Assembly (NCBI GenBank): GCA_963734065.1
Contig: CAVTFN010000003.1
Span: 744,001-808,000, forward strand
Length of the DNA: 64,000 bases
Origin: DATBLE01 sp963734065
GTDB taxonomy: Bacteria > Actinomycetota > Thermoleophilia > Gaiellales > Gaiellaceae
Reading direction: 5' to 3'
Position 1 is the first letter of the stretch. The number at the start of each line of letters is the position of its first letter. Shown here piece after piece: positions 7,612 through 16,301 of the stretch. A program made the translations under genes and the position numbers. Under the pieces are notes generated by a model. That model worked only from the letters and a program-made list of their open reading frames with translations. It had not been told where the DNA came from and ran no database searches.

Positions 7612-8627
7612 GCCGCGACCTTCTCCAGGTCCGGCGAGTACGAGCCGGAGCGCGCGAGGCCGTTCATCTTCGCGCGGTGCAGGTATGCGGCCTGGCCGGC
7701 GGCGACGTTCGCCTCGTCGCCCGCCCACGCCTTCAGCGACGGTGCCTGCAGCGCGCGCCCGTACGAGAACGACAGCTCCCACGGGTGCGGGCCCATCGCG
7801 TTCATCGCGTTGAGGTGTGCGGTTGCGTCCTCGTCGGTCTGGCCGCCGGAGAGGAAGACGATCCCCGGCACCGCGGCAGGGACATGCCGGCGGAAGCAGC
7901 GGATGGTCTGCTCGGCGACCTCCTGGACGCCCGCACGGTCGGACGCGTCGTAGCCGGACAGCACCATGTTCGGCTTCAGGAGCATCTGCTCGAAATGGAC
8001 GCGCTGGTCGCGCAGCTCGGTGAAGACCGCGTGCAGCGTCCGCGAGGTGACGTCGAAGCTGGTCTCGAGCGTGTGGTCGCCGTCCATCAGGACCTCGGGC
8101 TCGACGATCGGGACGAGCCCGGCCTCCTGGCTGAGCGCCGCGTAGCGGGCCAGCGCATGGGCATTCGTCCACAGGCAGTACTCGCTGGGAATGCCGGCAC
8201 CGATCGTGATCACGGCGCGCCACTTGGTGAAGCGCGCGCCGAGCGAGACGTATTCCGCCAGGCGCTCGCGCAGCCCGTCCAGCCCCTCGGTGATCGTCTC
8301 GCCGGGCGCGTGCGCCAGCTCCTTCGCGCCCTTGTCGACCTTGATCCCCGGGATCACGCCCTGGCTCTCGAGCAGCTTGGGGAACGGTGTGCCGTCGAGC
8401 GCCGATTGGCGAATCGTCTCGTCGTAGAGGATCACGCCGCTGATGTGGTCGGCTGCGCCCTCGGTCGTGAAGAGCATGTCGCGGTAGGCGCGCCGGTTGT
8501 CCTCGGTCGAGTCGATCCCGATCGAGTCGAAGCGTTTCTTGATCGTCCCGTCGCTCTCGTCGGCGGCGAGGATCCCCTTGCCCGGGGCGACGAGCGCTCG
8601 GGCCGTCTCCTCGAGGTTGTGTGCCAT
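7608..8627 (-). CDS. fba: Fructose-bisphosphate aldolase, class I
   Basis: Schiff-base aldolase of 339 aa, unusual among bacteria, which mostly use class II enzymes. Typical features: GKGILAADES near the N-terminus, KWRAVITIG, EPEVLMDGDHT, the Schiff-base lysine in MLLKPNMVLSG, and LSGGQTDEDAT. It cleaves fructose-1,6-bisphosphate into triose phosphates and so opposes the nearby glpX. ATG 8627 follows a strong GAGGAGG Shine-Dalgarno. Its stop overlaps the convergent hydrolase stop. Confidence 0.94.
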   Translation of the reverse strand: MAHNLEETARALVAPGKGILAADESDGTIKKRFDSIGIDSTEDNRRAYRDMLFTTEGAADHISGVILYDETIRQSALDGTPFPKLLESQGVIPGIKVDKGAKELAHAPGETITEGLDGLRERLAEYVSLGARFTKWRAVITIGAGIPSEYCLWTNAHALARYAALSQEAGLVPIVEPEVLMDGDHTLETSFDVTSRTLHAVFTELRDQRVHFEQMLLKPNMVLSGYDASDRAGVQEVAEQTIRCFRRHVPAAVPGIVFLSGGQTDEDATAHLNAMNAMGPHPWELSFSYGRALQAPSLKAWAGDEANVAAGQAAYLHRAKMNGLARSGSYSPDLEKVAA

Positions 8628-8737
8628 CGTTCCTCCTCGGTCTCTGCGTGTCACCTGAAGTATCCCGCTTCCAAACCGGGTAAGCATTTTGTTTGGACGT
8701 TCGCTCGGACCGCTGTCCGTAGTGAAGACTCCCGTGC

Positions 8738-10048
8738 ATGTGGAGGTATGTCGTGGGGGTGGCGGTGCTCGCGCTGCTCGTGGGCGGCTCTGCGCAGGGA
8801 GCGCGCCTGGCTGCGCCGGCGAACACCTCGCTGCCGACCATCTCCGGCACACCGCGCGCCGGCGAGACCCTCACCGCGGCGAGCGGCGCCTGGTCGGGCT
8901 CGAGCCCGATCTCGTTCGCGTACCGGTGGCAGCGGTGCAACAAGAACGGGAACGGCTGCAACAACATCAGCGCGAACAACCAGACCTACACCCTGCAGAA
9001 GGGTGACGCCGGCCGCCGCATGCGGGTGTCGGTGACCGCGTCCAACTCCGACGGTTCGGCCAATGCCGTGTCGGCGCCGACGGCGGTGATCGTCGCCGGG
9101 CTGAAGCCCGAGAACACGTCGCTGCCGACGGTCAGCGGCACCGCCAAGGCGGGCAGCACGCTCACTGCGACGGCAGGAGCATGGACGAACAACCCGACGT
9201 CGTTCGACTATCAGTGGCGCCGCTGCGACACGGGCGGGCACAACTGCAACGGTGTCGGCCCGCGCAAGAACACGTATGCGCTCTCGGGCTCCGACGTCGG
9301 CGCGACGATCCGCATCCGGGTGACTGCGCGGAACCAGTTCGGCGACGAGCAGGCGCAGTCCGCCCAGACCGCCGTGGTTGCCGCCGCCGGGCCCCTGCCG
9401 GCCAACACGGCACTTCCCGTGATCGGCGGCGTCGCCCGCAACGGCCAGCTGCTCGTCGCGAACGCCGGCTCGTGGGCGAACAGTCCGAATCACTACGACT
9501 ACCAGTGGCAGCGCTGCGACTCGGCCGGCAACAACTGCGGCGGCTTCGGCGCGAATTCGTCCTCGCAGCGGCTGTCCTCCTCCGAGGTCGGCCGCAGGAT
9601 CAGGGTGACCGTCTCGGCGCGGAACCAGTTCGGGACGAGCAAGGCGACCTCGGCCCCGACCGGCGTCGTCGCCGGCGCCGGCCCGGCGTCGATCGGCGTC
9701 GACCAGGTTTCATTGCCCAACCAGCTCGTGATCACGGGCGTGCAGTTCGTCCCGCGCCGCCTCCACTCGCGGCAGGCGTTCGTCGGCCGCTTCCGCGTGT
9801 CGGACGCGCGGGGGAACCTCGTGCACGGCGCGGTCGTCTACGCGATCGGCGTCCCGTACGGCTGGGTGCGCGCTGCCCCGGAGGTCGTCACCGGCAGCAA
9901 CGGATGGGCGACGATCCAGTTCTTCCCGACGAGGCTGATGCCACTGCACAAGGCGGCGCTCGTCTTCTTCGTCCGCGCCCGCAAGCCGGGTGAGCGCCTG
10001 CTCTCGGGCGTCTCGACCCGCCGTCTGGTCCAGGTCGGAATCGGGTAG
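8738..10048 (+). CDS. Secreted protein with three Ig-like repeats
   Basis: 436 aa with a signal peptide (about 1-22). Three repeats of about 90 aa follow (roughly 27-115, 116-205, 206-295), each with a LP-x-ISG start, a W near the middle, a YxWQRC/WRRC cysteine, a second cysteine 8-9 residues later and an IRVxVTAxN end. The cysteine pair probably forms a disulfide. The C-terminal ~140 aa is a different beta-rich domain (LVITGVQFVP onward). Function unknown; the architecture suggests an exported surface or adhesion protein. Confidence 0.8.
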   Translation: MWRYVVGVAVLALLVGGSAQGARLAAPANTSLPTISGTPRAGETLTAASGAWSGSSPISFAYRWQRCNKNGNGCNNISANNQTYTLQKGDAGRRMRVSVTASNSDGSANAVSAPTAVIVAGLKPENTSLPTVSGTAKAGSTLTATAGAWTNNPTSFDYQWRRCDTGGHNCNGVGPRKNTYALSGSDVGATIRIRVTARNQFGDEQAQSAQTAVVAAAGPLPANTALPVIGGVARNGQLLVANAGSWANSPNHYDYQWQRCDSAGNNCGGFGANSSSQRLSSSEVGRRIRVTVSARNQFGTSKATSAPTGVVAGAGPASIGVDQVSLPNQLVITGVQFVPRRLHSRQAFVGRFRVSDARGNLVHGAVVYAIGVPYGWVRAAPEVVTGSNGWATIQFFPTRLMPLHKAALVFFVRARKPGERLLSGVSTRRLVQVGIG

Positions 10049-10058
10049 GCGCCCACGC

Positions 10059-10064
10059 TAGACT
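10059..10064 (+). promoter_or_regulatory. -10 element TAGACT of tRNA-Gly
   Basis: TAGACT ends 10 nt before the first base of the mature tRNA, the right distance for a short 5' leader. It is just past the stop of the preceding gene, so the tRNA has its own transcription start. Confidence 0.5.
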
Positions 10065-10074
10065 GCCCCTGCCT

Positions 10075-10147
10075 GCGGGGGTAGCTCAGTTGGTAGAGCA
10101 TCAGCTTCCCAAGCTGAGGGTCGCGGGTTCGAGCCCCGTCCCCCGCT
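10075..10147 (+). tRNA. tRNA-Gly (anticodon CCC)
   Basis: 73 nt clover-leaf: acceptor arm GCGGGGG/CCCCCGC, D arm with GCTC-AGTTGGTA-GAGC, anticodon stem TCAGC/GCTGA with loop TTCCCAA, and a T arm with TTCGAGC loop. Anticodon CCC reads GGG glycine codons, common in this GC-rich genome. No CCA is encoded. Confidence 0.96.
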
Positions 10148-10154
10148 CACCACC

Positions 10155-10176
10155 AAAGCCCCGGAAACGGGGCTTT
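10155..10176 (+). terminator. Terminator after tRNA-Gly
   Basis: Perfect 8-bp stem AAAGCCCC/GGGGCTTT around GGAAAC, beginning 7 nt after the tRNA and ending in TTTCC. A typical short tRNA terminator. Confidence 0.7.
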
Positions 10177-10620
10177 CCTGTCGGCGGAGCCGCCGAGGTG
10201 GGAGGCGGGAGCCTCACCATGCCCGTTCGGCATCGAGAAGCCGCTCGAGCCTGAGCATGTCTCTCCCTGAGGCCGCCCCGCCTTCCTTGATTCGTTTCCG
10301 CCCCGCCGAAACCGAAAACGCCGCTTGACCGAATCTTTACGCGGCGACGGCTGATTCCTCGGCGCTGCTCGGCCGATCGTGCCACTTGTCACCAGAACAC
10401 GGAGCGAGACCGATGGTCGTGCGCGATAGTGCGCGCGGGCGGGTGCTCTGCTGTGCCGTCAGGGCAAACCCTCTCCCCTTGCCCGGCGGGCGAATTCGTC
10501 CCCGGCGCCCGCCCAACACGACCTCGCCTCGCCGCTCGGAGAGAGCGGCGAGGCGAGGACTGAAACGGGTCGGAGCGGGCGGTGTTTCTCGGCGGAGCCG
10601 ACCCCGACGGAGGTAACGAC
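10177..10620. other. Gene-free region between tRNA-Gly and the glycosidase-like gene
   Basis: About 440 bp without a convincing gene; the open frames here are arginine/proline-rich shadows. Its one clear structure is the long hairpin at 10522-10558, listed separately. Confidence 0.6.
10522..10558. terminator. Perfect 16-bp hairpin downstream of the glycosidase-like gene
   Basis: Left arm 10522-10537, loop GGAGA, right arm 10543-10558, all 16 pairs matched and built of CCTCGCC-type repeats. It lies 62 nt past the stop of the minus-strand gene ending at 10621 and is probably its transcript end, though no U-run follows on either strand. Confidence 0.5.
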
Positions 10621-12834
10621 CTAACCCGTCGCCCTCTGCTCGAAGATCGTCCAGGCCTGGCGCTTCGTGCGGTTGGGGTTGAGGAGGCCGAAGCCGGGGA
10701 CTTCGTCGTCCATCATCGAGTAGACGCAGATGAAGGCGAGGTTGTCGTCTTGGATGGCGTCGAAGTCGTGGTTGACGATTGCTGCTTGTCCTGTTTCGCC
10801 GTATTTGTTGACGGGGCCGCCGGCTTCGGTGGCGCCGATCGGGATGTTTTGGTCGCCGTGGGCGTCCATGACGGAGCGGACGGAGGGGGTGAAGTGGAAG
10901 GCCATGTTCCAGATGTTCCAGGTGCCGGCGGCGAAGGGGTCGTCGTACAGGTGCAGGGAGAGGATGTCGAAGTGTCCTTTGGCGCCGGCGTCGTACATGT
11001 CGGAGACGAACTTGACCGGGCCGCCTGCTCCGGTCCACAGTGCTCCGGCGATGACGATTGCTTTCGGGTCGGCGGCTTTGATTGCGTCGTAGGCGGCGAT
11101 CAGCGATTTGGCGTAGTTGGTTCCGGTCCAGCCGTGCAGGTCGGGTTCGTTGGTGAACTCGTACAGGCGGACTCGGCCTTTCCATTTGGTTGCTTGGCTG
11201 GAGGCGAATGCTGCCGCGGTTGCTGGGCTGACCGGGCCGGTGGTGCCGAAGAGGACGAGGATCGGTTCCATCCCGCGGGCGAGGACGCCGTTGACGACGG
11301 TGTCGACCTGCGACTGGTTACCGGGCAGGGAGTCGAAGCGGACGAGCTTCGCCCCGATTTGCTGGATCTGGTCGAGCTCGAACTTCTGGTCGGCGGCGCT
11401 GCGGGTCAGGATCTTGTACCCGGTCGCGATCCCGAACCTCGGGATCGAGCCCAGCGCAGGCGGCGGGGCTGCTGCGTTCGAGACCGTCACCGACGACAAC
11501 GCAGCGACGCTCAGTCCGTCGGTGCCGTACGCGGTCACCCTGAGCGAGTGCGTGCCGTTCTTCAGCGTCGTGGTGTCGAGGCGGCCCGCAGGATCGCCTC
11601 CGAACTGGTACGGCGCGACCTGATCGGTCCACTTGGTCGTCCCGTCGACCTGGAACTCGACCTTGCTGACAGTGTCTCCGCTCGGAGCGGCGGTCCAGAC
11701 CGTGGAGCCGCGGATGGTGGCTCCGTCGAGGATGCTCGAGACGACCACGAACGTCGGCGCAGAGGCGACGCCGTTCTTGACCGTCACGGAGCTGGTCGCC
11801 GTCGCAGTGCGCCCGTCGGTGGCGTGCGCCGCGAGGCTCAGCGTGTGTGCGCCGTCGGCCAGCGCGGTCGTGTCCAGCGTGCCGTCGGGGTCACCGTTGA
11901 ACTGGAACGGAGCCACGTGCTCCGTCCACTGGACCGTGCCGTCGACCGAGAAGTCGACCGAGCTGACCGTCGCGCCGCTCGCTTTGGCGGTCCACTTCAG
12001 CGAGCCGGTGAGTATGACGCCGTTGGCGACGCTCGAGGTGACGGCGAAGGAGCCCGGCGGTGGTGGCGGCGGCGGCGGTGGTGGTGGTGGTGGCGGCGGC
12101 GTCCCGCCGTTGGCGACCGTGACTGCGCTGCTGACGGTGGCCGTGCGACCGTCGGCGGCGTGCGCCTGGACAGCGAGCGTGTGCGCGCCGTTCGGCAGCG
12201 TCGCTGTGTCGAGCTTGCCTGCCGGGTCGCCGTTGAACATGTAGGGCGCGGTCTTCTCGGTCCACTTCACGGTGCCGTCGATCAGGAAGTCGACCGAGCT
12301 GACTGTCGTTCCGCTCGGTGTGGCGGCCCACGTCACGGAGCCGCTGAGCGTGGCGCCGTTCGCGACACTCGAGGTGACGACGAACGACGACGGCGGTGGC
12401 GGCGGTGGCGGTGGCGGCGGCTGCGGTGACGAGTTCGTGCCGTTGCGGATCGTCACCTTCGCCGACAGGGTCGTGGCATGGCCGTTGCCGCCGTCGCGGT
12501 AGGCCCTCACCACCAGCGTGTGCTGTCCGTCCGAAAGCGACGTCGTGTCGAGCTTGCCCGCCGGATCCCCCCCGAACTGGTACGGGGCGGCCTGATCCGT
12601 CCACTTGGACGTTCCGTCGATCAGGAATTCGAGTCTGTTCGGTGTCCCGGTCGACGACGCCTTCCACGTCACCTGACCGGACAGTGTCATTTGGTTGTCG
12701 AGTGTCGTCCCGTCGATGGTGGACGACACCGTGAGGTCTTTATCCGTCCTCGAGGCCAAGCTCACTCCTGTGAGCGAGATCGCCAAAACCGAGACGGCGA
12801 CCAACAGCAGCGCAAAGGCAGAGTGCGGCTTCAC
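10621..12834 (-). CDS. Secreted multi-Ig protein with C-terminal glycosidase-like (beta/alpha)8 domain
   Basis: 737 aa. After a signal or anchor segment (SAFALLLVAVSVLAISLTGV) come four Ig-like repeats of about 95 aa, each containing a DFLIDGTxKWTxxxAPYQFxGDPAGxLDT block. Two are separated by long polyproline linkers (coding 12057-12105 and 12389-12423). The last ~280 aa resemble a GH39/GH5-type clan A glycosidase: FTNEPDLHGW offers the N-E acid/base pair and GATEAGGP a candidate nucleophile glutamate. It probably acts on an extracellular polysaccharide. GTG 12834 is chosen because a GGGGGG ribosome site and the signal sequence follow from it. Confidence 0.75.
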   Translation of the reverse strand: MKPHSAFALLLVAVSVLAISLTGVSLASRTDKDLTVSSTIDGTTLDNQMTLSGQVTWKASSTGTPNRLEFLIDGTSKWTDQAAPYQFGGDPAGKLDTTSLSDGQHTLVVRAYRDGGNGHATTLSAKVTIRNGTNSSPQPPPPPPPPPPSSFVVTSSVANGATLSGSVTWAATPSGTTVSSVDFLIDGTVKWTEKTAPYMFNGDPAGKLDTATLPNGAHTLAVQAHAADGRTATVSSAVTVANGGTPPPPPPPPPPPPPPPGSFAVTSSVANGVILTGSLKWTAKASGATVSSVDFSVDGTVQWTEHVAPFQFNGDPDGTLDTTALADGAHTLSLAAHATDGRTATATSSVTVKNGVASAPTFVVVSSILDGATIRGSTVWTAAPSGDTVSKVEFQVDGTTKWTDQVAPYQFGGDPAGRLDTTTLKNGTHSLRVTAYGTDGLSVAALSSVTVSNAAAPPPALGSIPRFGIATGYKILTRSAADQKFELDQIQQIGAKLVRFDSLPGNQSQVDTVVNGVLARGMEPILVLFGTTGPVSPATAAAFASSQATKWKGRVRLYEFTNEPDLHGWTGTNYAKSLIAAYDAIKAADPKAIVIAGALWTGAGGPVKFVSDMYDAGAKGHFDILSLHLYDDPFAAGTWNIWNMAFHFTPSVRSVMDAHGDQNIPIGATEAGGPVNKYGETGQAAIVNHDFDAIQDDNLAFICVYSMMDDEVPGFGLLNPNRTKRQAWTIFEQRATG

Positions 12835-12999
12835 TCTGACACCCCCCGGTGTAAATCGATTGTCTGGGCTCCCTGTTATGGGATCAGTTCTGCAATTTTT
12901 AAACATCGACCCGGCGATCCCTTTGGTGCCCCGGCGGCGGGTGCGAGGACGATCAAGGGGGTTGACCGGCGTCCGCTCTTGCTAGAGAACACCCTTCGA

Positions 13000-14019
13000 A
13001 TGGTTGAACACGAGCCAGAACACGAGCCAGAACGGCCGCTGAGCCCCGAGCTCGTCCTTGTCTCGCCCGAGCTCAGGGAGCGCGCGCTCAGGGAGGAGCG
13101 GGACGAGCCGCCACCCGCGCGGGCGGACGACGACACCCCGCCGGCCGCGGCACCCGAGCCGCCCGCGCCCTCACCGCGTTCCACGGCGCCGCCGCGCGAC
13201 GAGGCGGCGGCAGGCCAGGTCGAGCGGCGGCGGACCGCCAGGGCAGTCGCCGTGCTCGCGCTGATCGCACTGCTCCTGTTCGGCGCCGGGATCGCCGTCG
13301 GCAAGCTCGCGTTCCCCGGCTCCACCGACCAGTCGCCGGTCACGTCGCGCTCTGCGTCTCCCCGTCCTCCGGTCACCACCCGACCGCCGGCGCGGACGTC
13401 GAGCGCGCCGACGACGACGCCGCGGGTGACGTCCACGGCTCGGTCGCCGACCGCGCCGCGCGCGACCGCTCCACTGCCTCCGGTCACCACCACACCGCCG
13501 GCGCCGACATCGTCGAGCGCGCCGACGACGACGCCGCCTCGGGCGACGTCCACGGCCCGGTCGCCGACCACGCCGCGCGCTACCGCTCCCCGGCCTCCGG
13601 CCACCACCGCACCGCCGGCGCGAACGTCGTCGAGCGCCTCGACGACTACGCCGGCTCAGCAGCCGAAGCCCTCGACGGCGCCGCCTCGGGCCAGCACACC
13701 GCTGCCGAGCACCGTCCGCCCGACCCCGAACGGCGGTTACGTCTTCTCCGGCGGGAGGTTCCGGCTCTCCGGCAACGGGCGGACGATCCTGAGCTTCGTG
13801 CTTCGGACGACGTGCGCCGGCTCCCTGACGCTGCCGGCGATCCAGGTTGCGGCAAACGGGACGTTCACGTTCTCGGGGAAGCCGCCGGAGGCCCCGCCGG
13901 GGACGACGGTGCACGTCACCGGACGCTTCACCTCACCGGCCGCGGCGCGCGGAACGGCGCAAGTCGAGCGCCGCACGTGCCACCACCCGGCACGGCCCTT
14001 CGCTGCCCGCCTGAGCTGA
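13000..14019 (+). CDS. Single-pass membrane protein with Pro/Thr-rich repeat stalk
   Basis: 339 aa. A charged cytoplasmic N-terminus (rich in E, P and R, about 1-78) is followed by one membrane helix (AVLALIALLLFGAGIAVG), then a Pro/Thr/Ser-rich stalk built from tandem copies of a 38-39-aa unit (PPVTT-PPA-TSS to RATAP; about 13369-13640), and a ~95-aa C-terminal domain with two cysteines. It looks like a protein that presents a small extracellular domain across the wall. Function unknown. Confidence 0.7.
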   Translation: MVEHEPEHEPERPLSPELVLVSPELRERALREERDEPPPARADDDTPPAAAPEPPAPSPRSTAPPRDEAAAGQVERRRTARAVAVLALIALLLFGAGIAVGKLAFPGSTDQSPVTSRSASPRPPVTTRPPARTSSAPTTTPRVTSTARSPTAPRATAPLPPVTTTPPAPTSSSAPTTTPPRATSTARSPTTPRATAPRPPATTAPPARTSSSASTTTPAQQPKPSTAPPRASTPLPSTVRPTPNGGYVFSGGRFRLSGNGRTILSFVLRTTCAGSLTLPAIQVAANGTFTFSGKPPEAPPGTTVHVTGRFTSPAAARGTAQVERRTCHHPARPFAARLS

Positions 14020-14136
14020 TGCGCCGCGACGGTAAGAACCGCCGTCGGCCGCGCCACTCGCGACGCGCGTGGAGCCGGGCGTGGATCCAGCCGGGCAACC
14101 GACTACTGTCGTTCCGGTGCAGGCGGGCAACATCCG

Positions 14137-15174
14137 GTGGTTCCGTCGGGAAGCCCGGGGCGGATCTGCTTCACCCTGGTGGTGGTGGCCCTTGCGCTCC
14201 TTTGCTTCCCGGCCTCGTCCTCGGCCGACCTCTACGACGACACCCCTCTTCTGAACGTCGGCGGATTCTCATCTCCTGGGACAGGCCGTCGACCTCGAGG
14301 TCGACCTCGACCATCTCGACCAGGCCGGGGACACCGAACGGCTCGTCGTGACCGTGCCTTCCGGCTATGCGGTGAACCTCGTTCATCCGGTCGGCGCGGA
14401 CATCGGGTCGGCCGCAGTCGAGACCGTTCCGACCGGCGGTGGCAACCCGAGGCTGTTCCTCGGCACCCTGTTAGTGATGGATCCGGCCGCCTACGCGGCC
14501 AGCGCGAGTGCGCAGGCCTGTAGCCCTGGAGCCCATGCCGCGCTCTGGCAGATGCAGATGAGCTCGGGGGCGACCACGTTGAGCATCCCGATCGCCGTCG
14601 ATCCGAGCGCGGGCGCGTACACGCTGACGATCTGCTTCGACGACGAGCATGCGCAGAACCTCGAGATCGCCACGGTCTTCTTCGATGCCGATCTCGTCTT
14701 CGGCAACCCTTCCGCCGCGGGGCGGTATGTCTTCAGCGCTCTCGTCACCCCGTCTCCTCTGACGGGACCGCAAGCACAGCCACTGCATTCGAGCTCCACG
14801 GGGTCGAGGACCTGCCGCAGACACTGTCCGCGGTGGCCACGTATAAGCAGTCGACCAAGGCGTTCACCGTCCGGGGAACGCTGAGGGCCAACGGGGCTGC
14901 GCGCGCAGGAATCAACGTGCACGTCTACGCCGGCCGGACCCGCGACCCAAAGGAGGTCGGTGTCGCGGTGACGCAGTCAAACGGGTCGTACGTCTTCACG
15001 AAGCGGCTTGCCACCGCGCCGACGTACACGGTCGGCGCGGTCAATCACTACTGGCGCGTCGGGTGCGTGGGCGCCTCCACGGCGCCGGCGGGCTGTGCCT
15101 CTCAGACGATCGACGGAACGTCGAGCCCGCTGTTCAAGGTTCCGGTGATCAGGGCCCCCAAGAAGAAGCGCTGA
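14137..15174 (+). pseudogene. Secreted protein gene split by two frameshifts
   Basis: One protein is spread over two frames. Frame 1 starts at GTG 14137 with a signal peptide (ICFTLVVVALALLCFPASSSA) and reads to NVGGF near 14270. It then continues in frame 2 as LGQAVDLEVDLDHL to about 14755. Frame 1 resumes with DGTASTATAFELHGVEDLPQ and runs to TAA-free end TGA 15174, finishing in a CarboxypepD_reg-like beta domain and PKKKR. Two compensating indels are needed, so this is either a decayed gene or two sequencing errors. The product would be an exported protein of about 345 aa of unknown function. Confidence 0.65.
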
Positions 15175-15268
15175 AGCAGGCGACGTACGAGCGGTCGTCG
15201 GCGCGGTGGGGTGGATTCGCAGCCGTTCTGCTGCTACATCGTGAGTGAGACACCGAGGAGGATTCCGG

Positions 15269-15433
15269 ATGCAGTACGCACTCTATGGTTGCGAGAAGTG
15301 CCCCGAACGCCAGTGGGTGGACAAGCTCCCACCGCTCTGGTGGACCCGCGACGACTGGTGGCCGGTCTGTCACGGCTGCGAGAGCTCCGAGCACGTCCGC
15401 ATACGAACGCCGCTCGAGGCCGTAAAGACCTAG
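15269..15433 (+). CDS. Small zinc-ribbon protein
   Basis: 54 aa with two CxxC pairs, CEKC (residues 8-11) and CHGC (about 37-40), and several tryptophans, suggesting a single zinc ribbon. ATG 15269 follows GAGGAGGATT, a good ribosome site. It ends over the stop of the convergent amidotransferase gene by 4 bp. No family recognised. Confidence 0.65.
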   Translation: MQYALYGCEKCPERQWVDKLPPLWWTRDDWWPVCHGCESSEHVRIRTPLEAVKT

Positions 15434-16290
15434 AGCGAGGACGCGGCGGCCGACGGCCTGGACGGAGCCTGCGGCGTGAACGGGTGCAGCTCGTCGGCGC
15501 CGTCCTGGATGACGCCGTAGCTCGACTCCGGCACTGCGTTCCATGCTCCGGGGAGATCCCGCAGCGGCTCCGACACGATCAGGCGGGACTCGTCGCTCAG
15601 CCGCTCGAGCACCGCGAGCTCCGGATGCGCTTTCCGCAGCGTCGGCACGTCGGTCGAGTAGAAGAGCGACCGCGAATCTCGCTCGCTGGAGTAGCGGAAG
15701 GCCCAGACGCTCTTCCCGTCCGTGGTCGCGACCGTCATCTGGATCGGGTGCTCGACCCCGTGCGCGCGCCCGATCTCTTCGATCAGCCCGACCGCGCGTG
15801 CGACCGCACCGGGCGGGTCGTCCTCGAGCCCGAGCGTGAGCGCGAGGAAGAAGAAGATCTCCGAGTCGGTCGAGCCCTCGATGTGCGGGTAGAGCGAGGC
15901 GTCGACCGCCAGCACGAGATCGCGCTTGACCTTGGCGAACTCTCGGATCACGCCGTTGTGCATCCAGAGCCAGCGGCCGTGGCGGAACGGATGGCAGTTG
16001 GTCTGCTGGATCGCCGACCCGGAGGAGGCGCGGATGTGGGCGAAGAGCACCGGCGACGTGATGTGGCCCGCCAACTCGCGGAGGTTGCGGTCGTTCCAGG
16101 CCGGCTCGATGGAGCGGAAGACCCCGGGTGCGTCTCCCCCGCTGTACCAGCCGATTCCGAAGCCGTCGCCGTTGGTCGTCTCGGCGCCGAGCGTGGAGTG
16201 GAGGCTCTGCGCGATCAGCGAGTGGGCCGGCCTGTAGAGGATGTCCTCGATCAGGAGCGGGGAGCCGGAGTATGCGAGCCAGCGGCACAT
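15430..16290 (-). CDS. Class II glutamine amidotransferase (YafJ/EgtC-like)
   Basis: 286 aa. The mature enzyme would begin at Cys2 of MCRWLAYSG, the N-terminal nucleophile of this family; TTNGDGFGIGWY, FAHIRASSG and MHNGVIREF complete the glutaminase site. Proteins of this type hydrolyse an amide or gamma-glutamyl bond, but no synthase partner domain is fused. It lies 11 bp downstream of gadB in the same direction, so the two probably form an operon around glutamine, glutamate or gamma-glutamyl compounds. Confidence 0.85.
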   Translation of the reverse strand: MCRWLAYSGSPLLIEDILYRPAHSLIAQSLHSTLGAETTNGDGFGIGWYSGGDAPGVFRSIEPAWNDRNLRELAGHITSPVLFAHIRASSGSAIQQTNCHPFRHGRWLWMHNGVIREFAKVKRDLVLAVDASLYPHIEGSTDSEIFFFLALTLGLEDDPPGAVARAVGLIEEIGRAHGVEHPIQMTVATTDGKSVWAFRYSSERDSRSLFYSTDVPTLRKAHPELAVLERLSDESRLIVSEPLRDLPGAWNAVPESSYGVIQDGADELHPFTPQAPSRPSAAASSL

Positions 16291-16301
16291 CGTTGCTCCG
16301 A

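Noticed and set aside
13360..13640. CRISPR-like or tandem repeat array
   Set aside because: The repeats are translated as a Pro/Thr-rich stalk of a membrane protein; no spacer pattern. No CRISPR array is visible anywhere in the window.
14040..14136. Extension of the frameshifted secreted gene upstream to ATG 14069
   Set aside because: That frame lacks a signal sequence; GTG 14137 leads directly into one.
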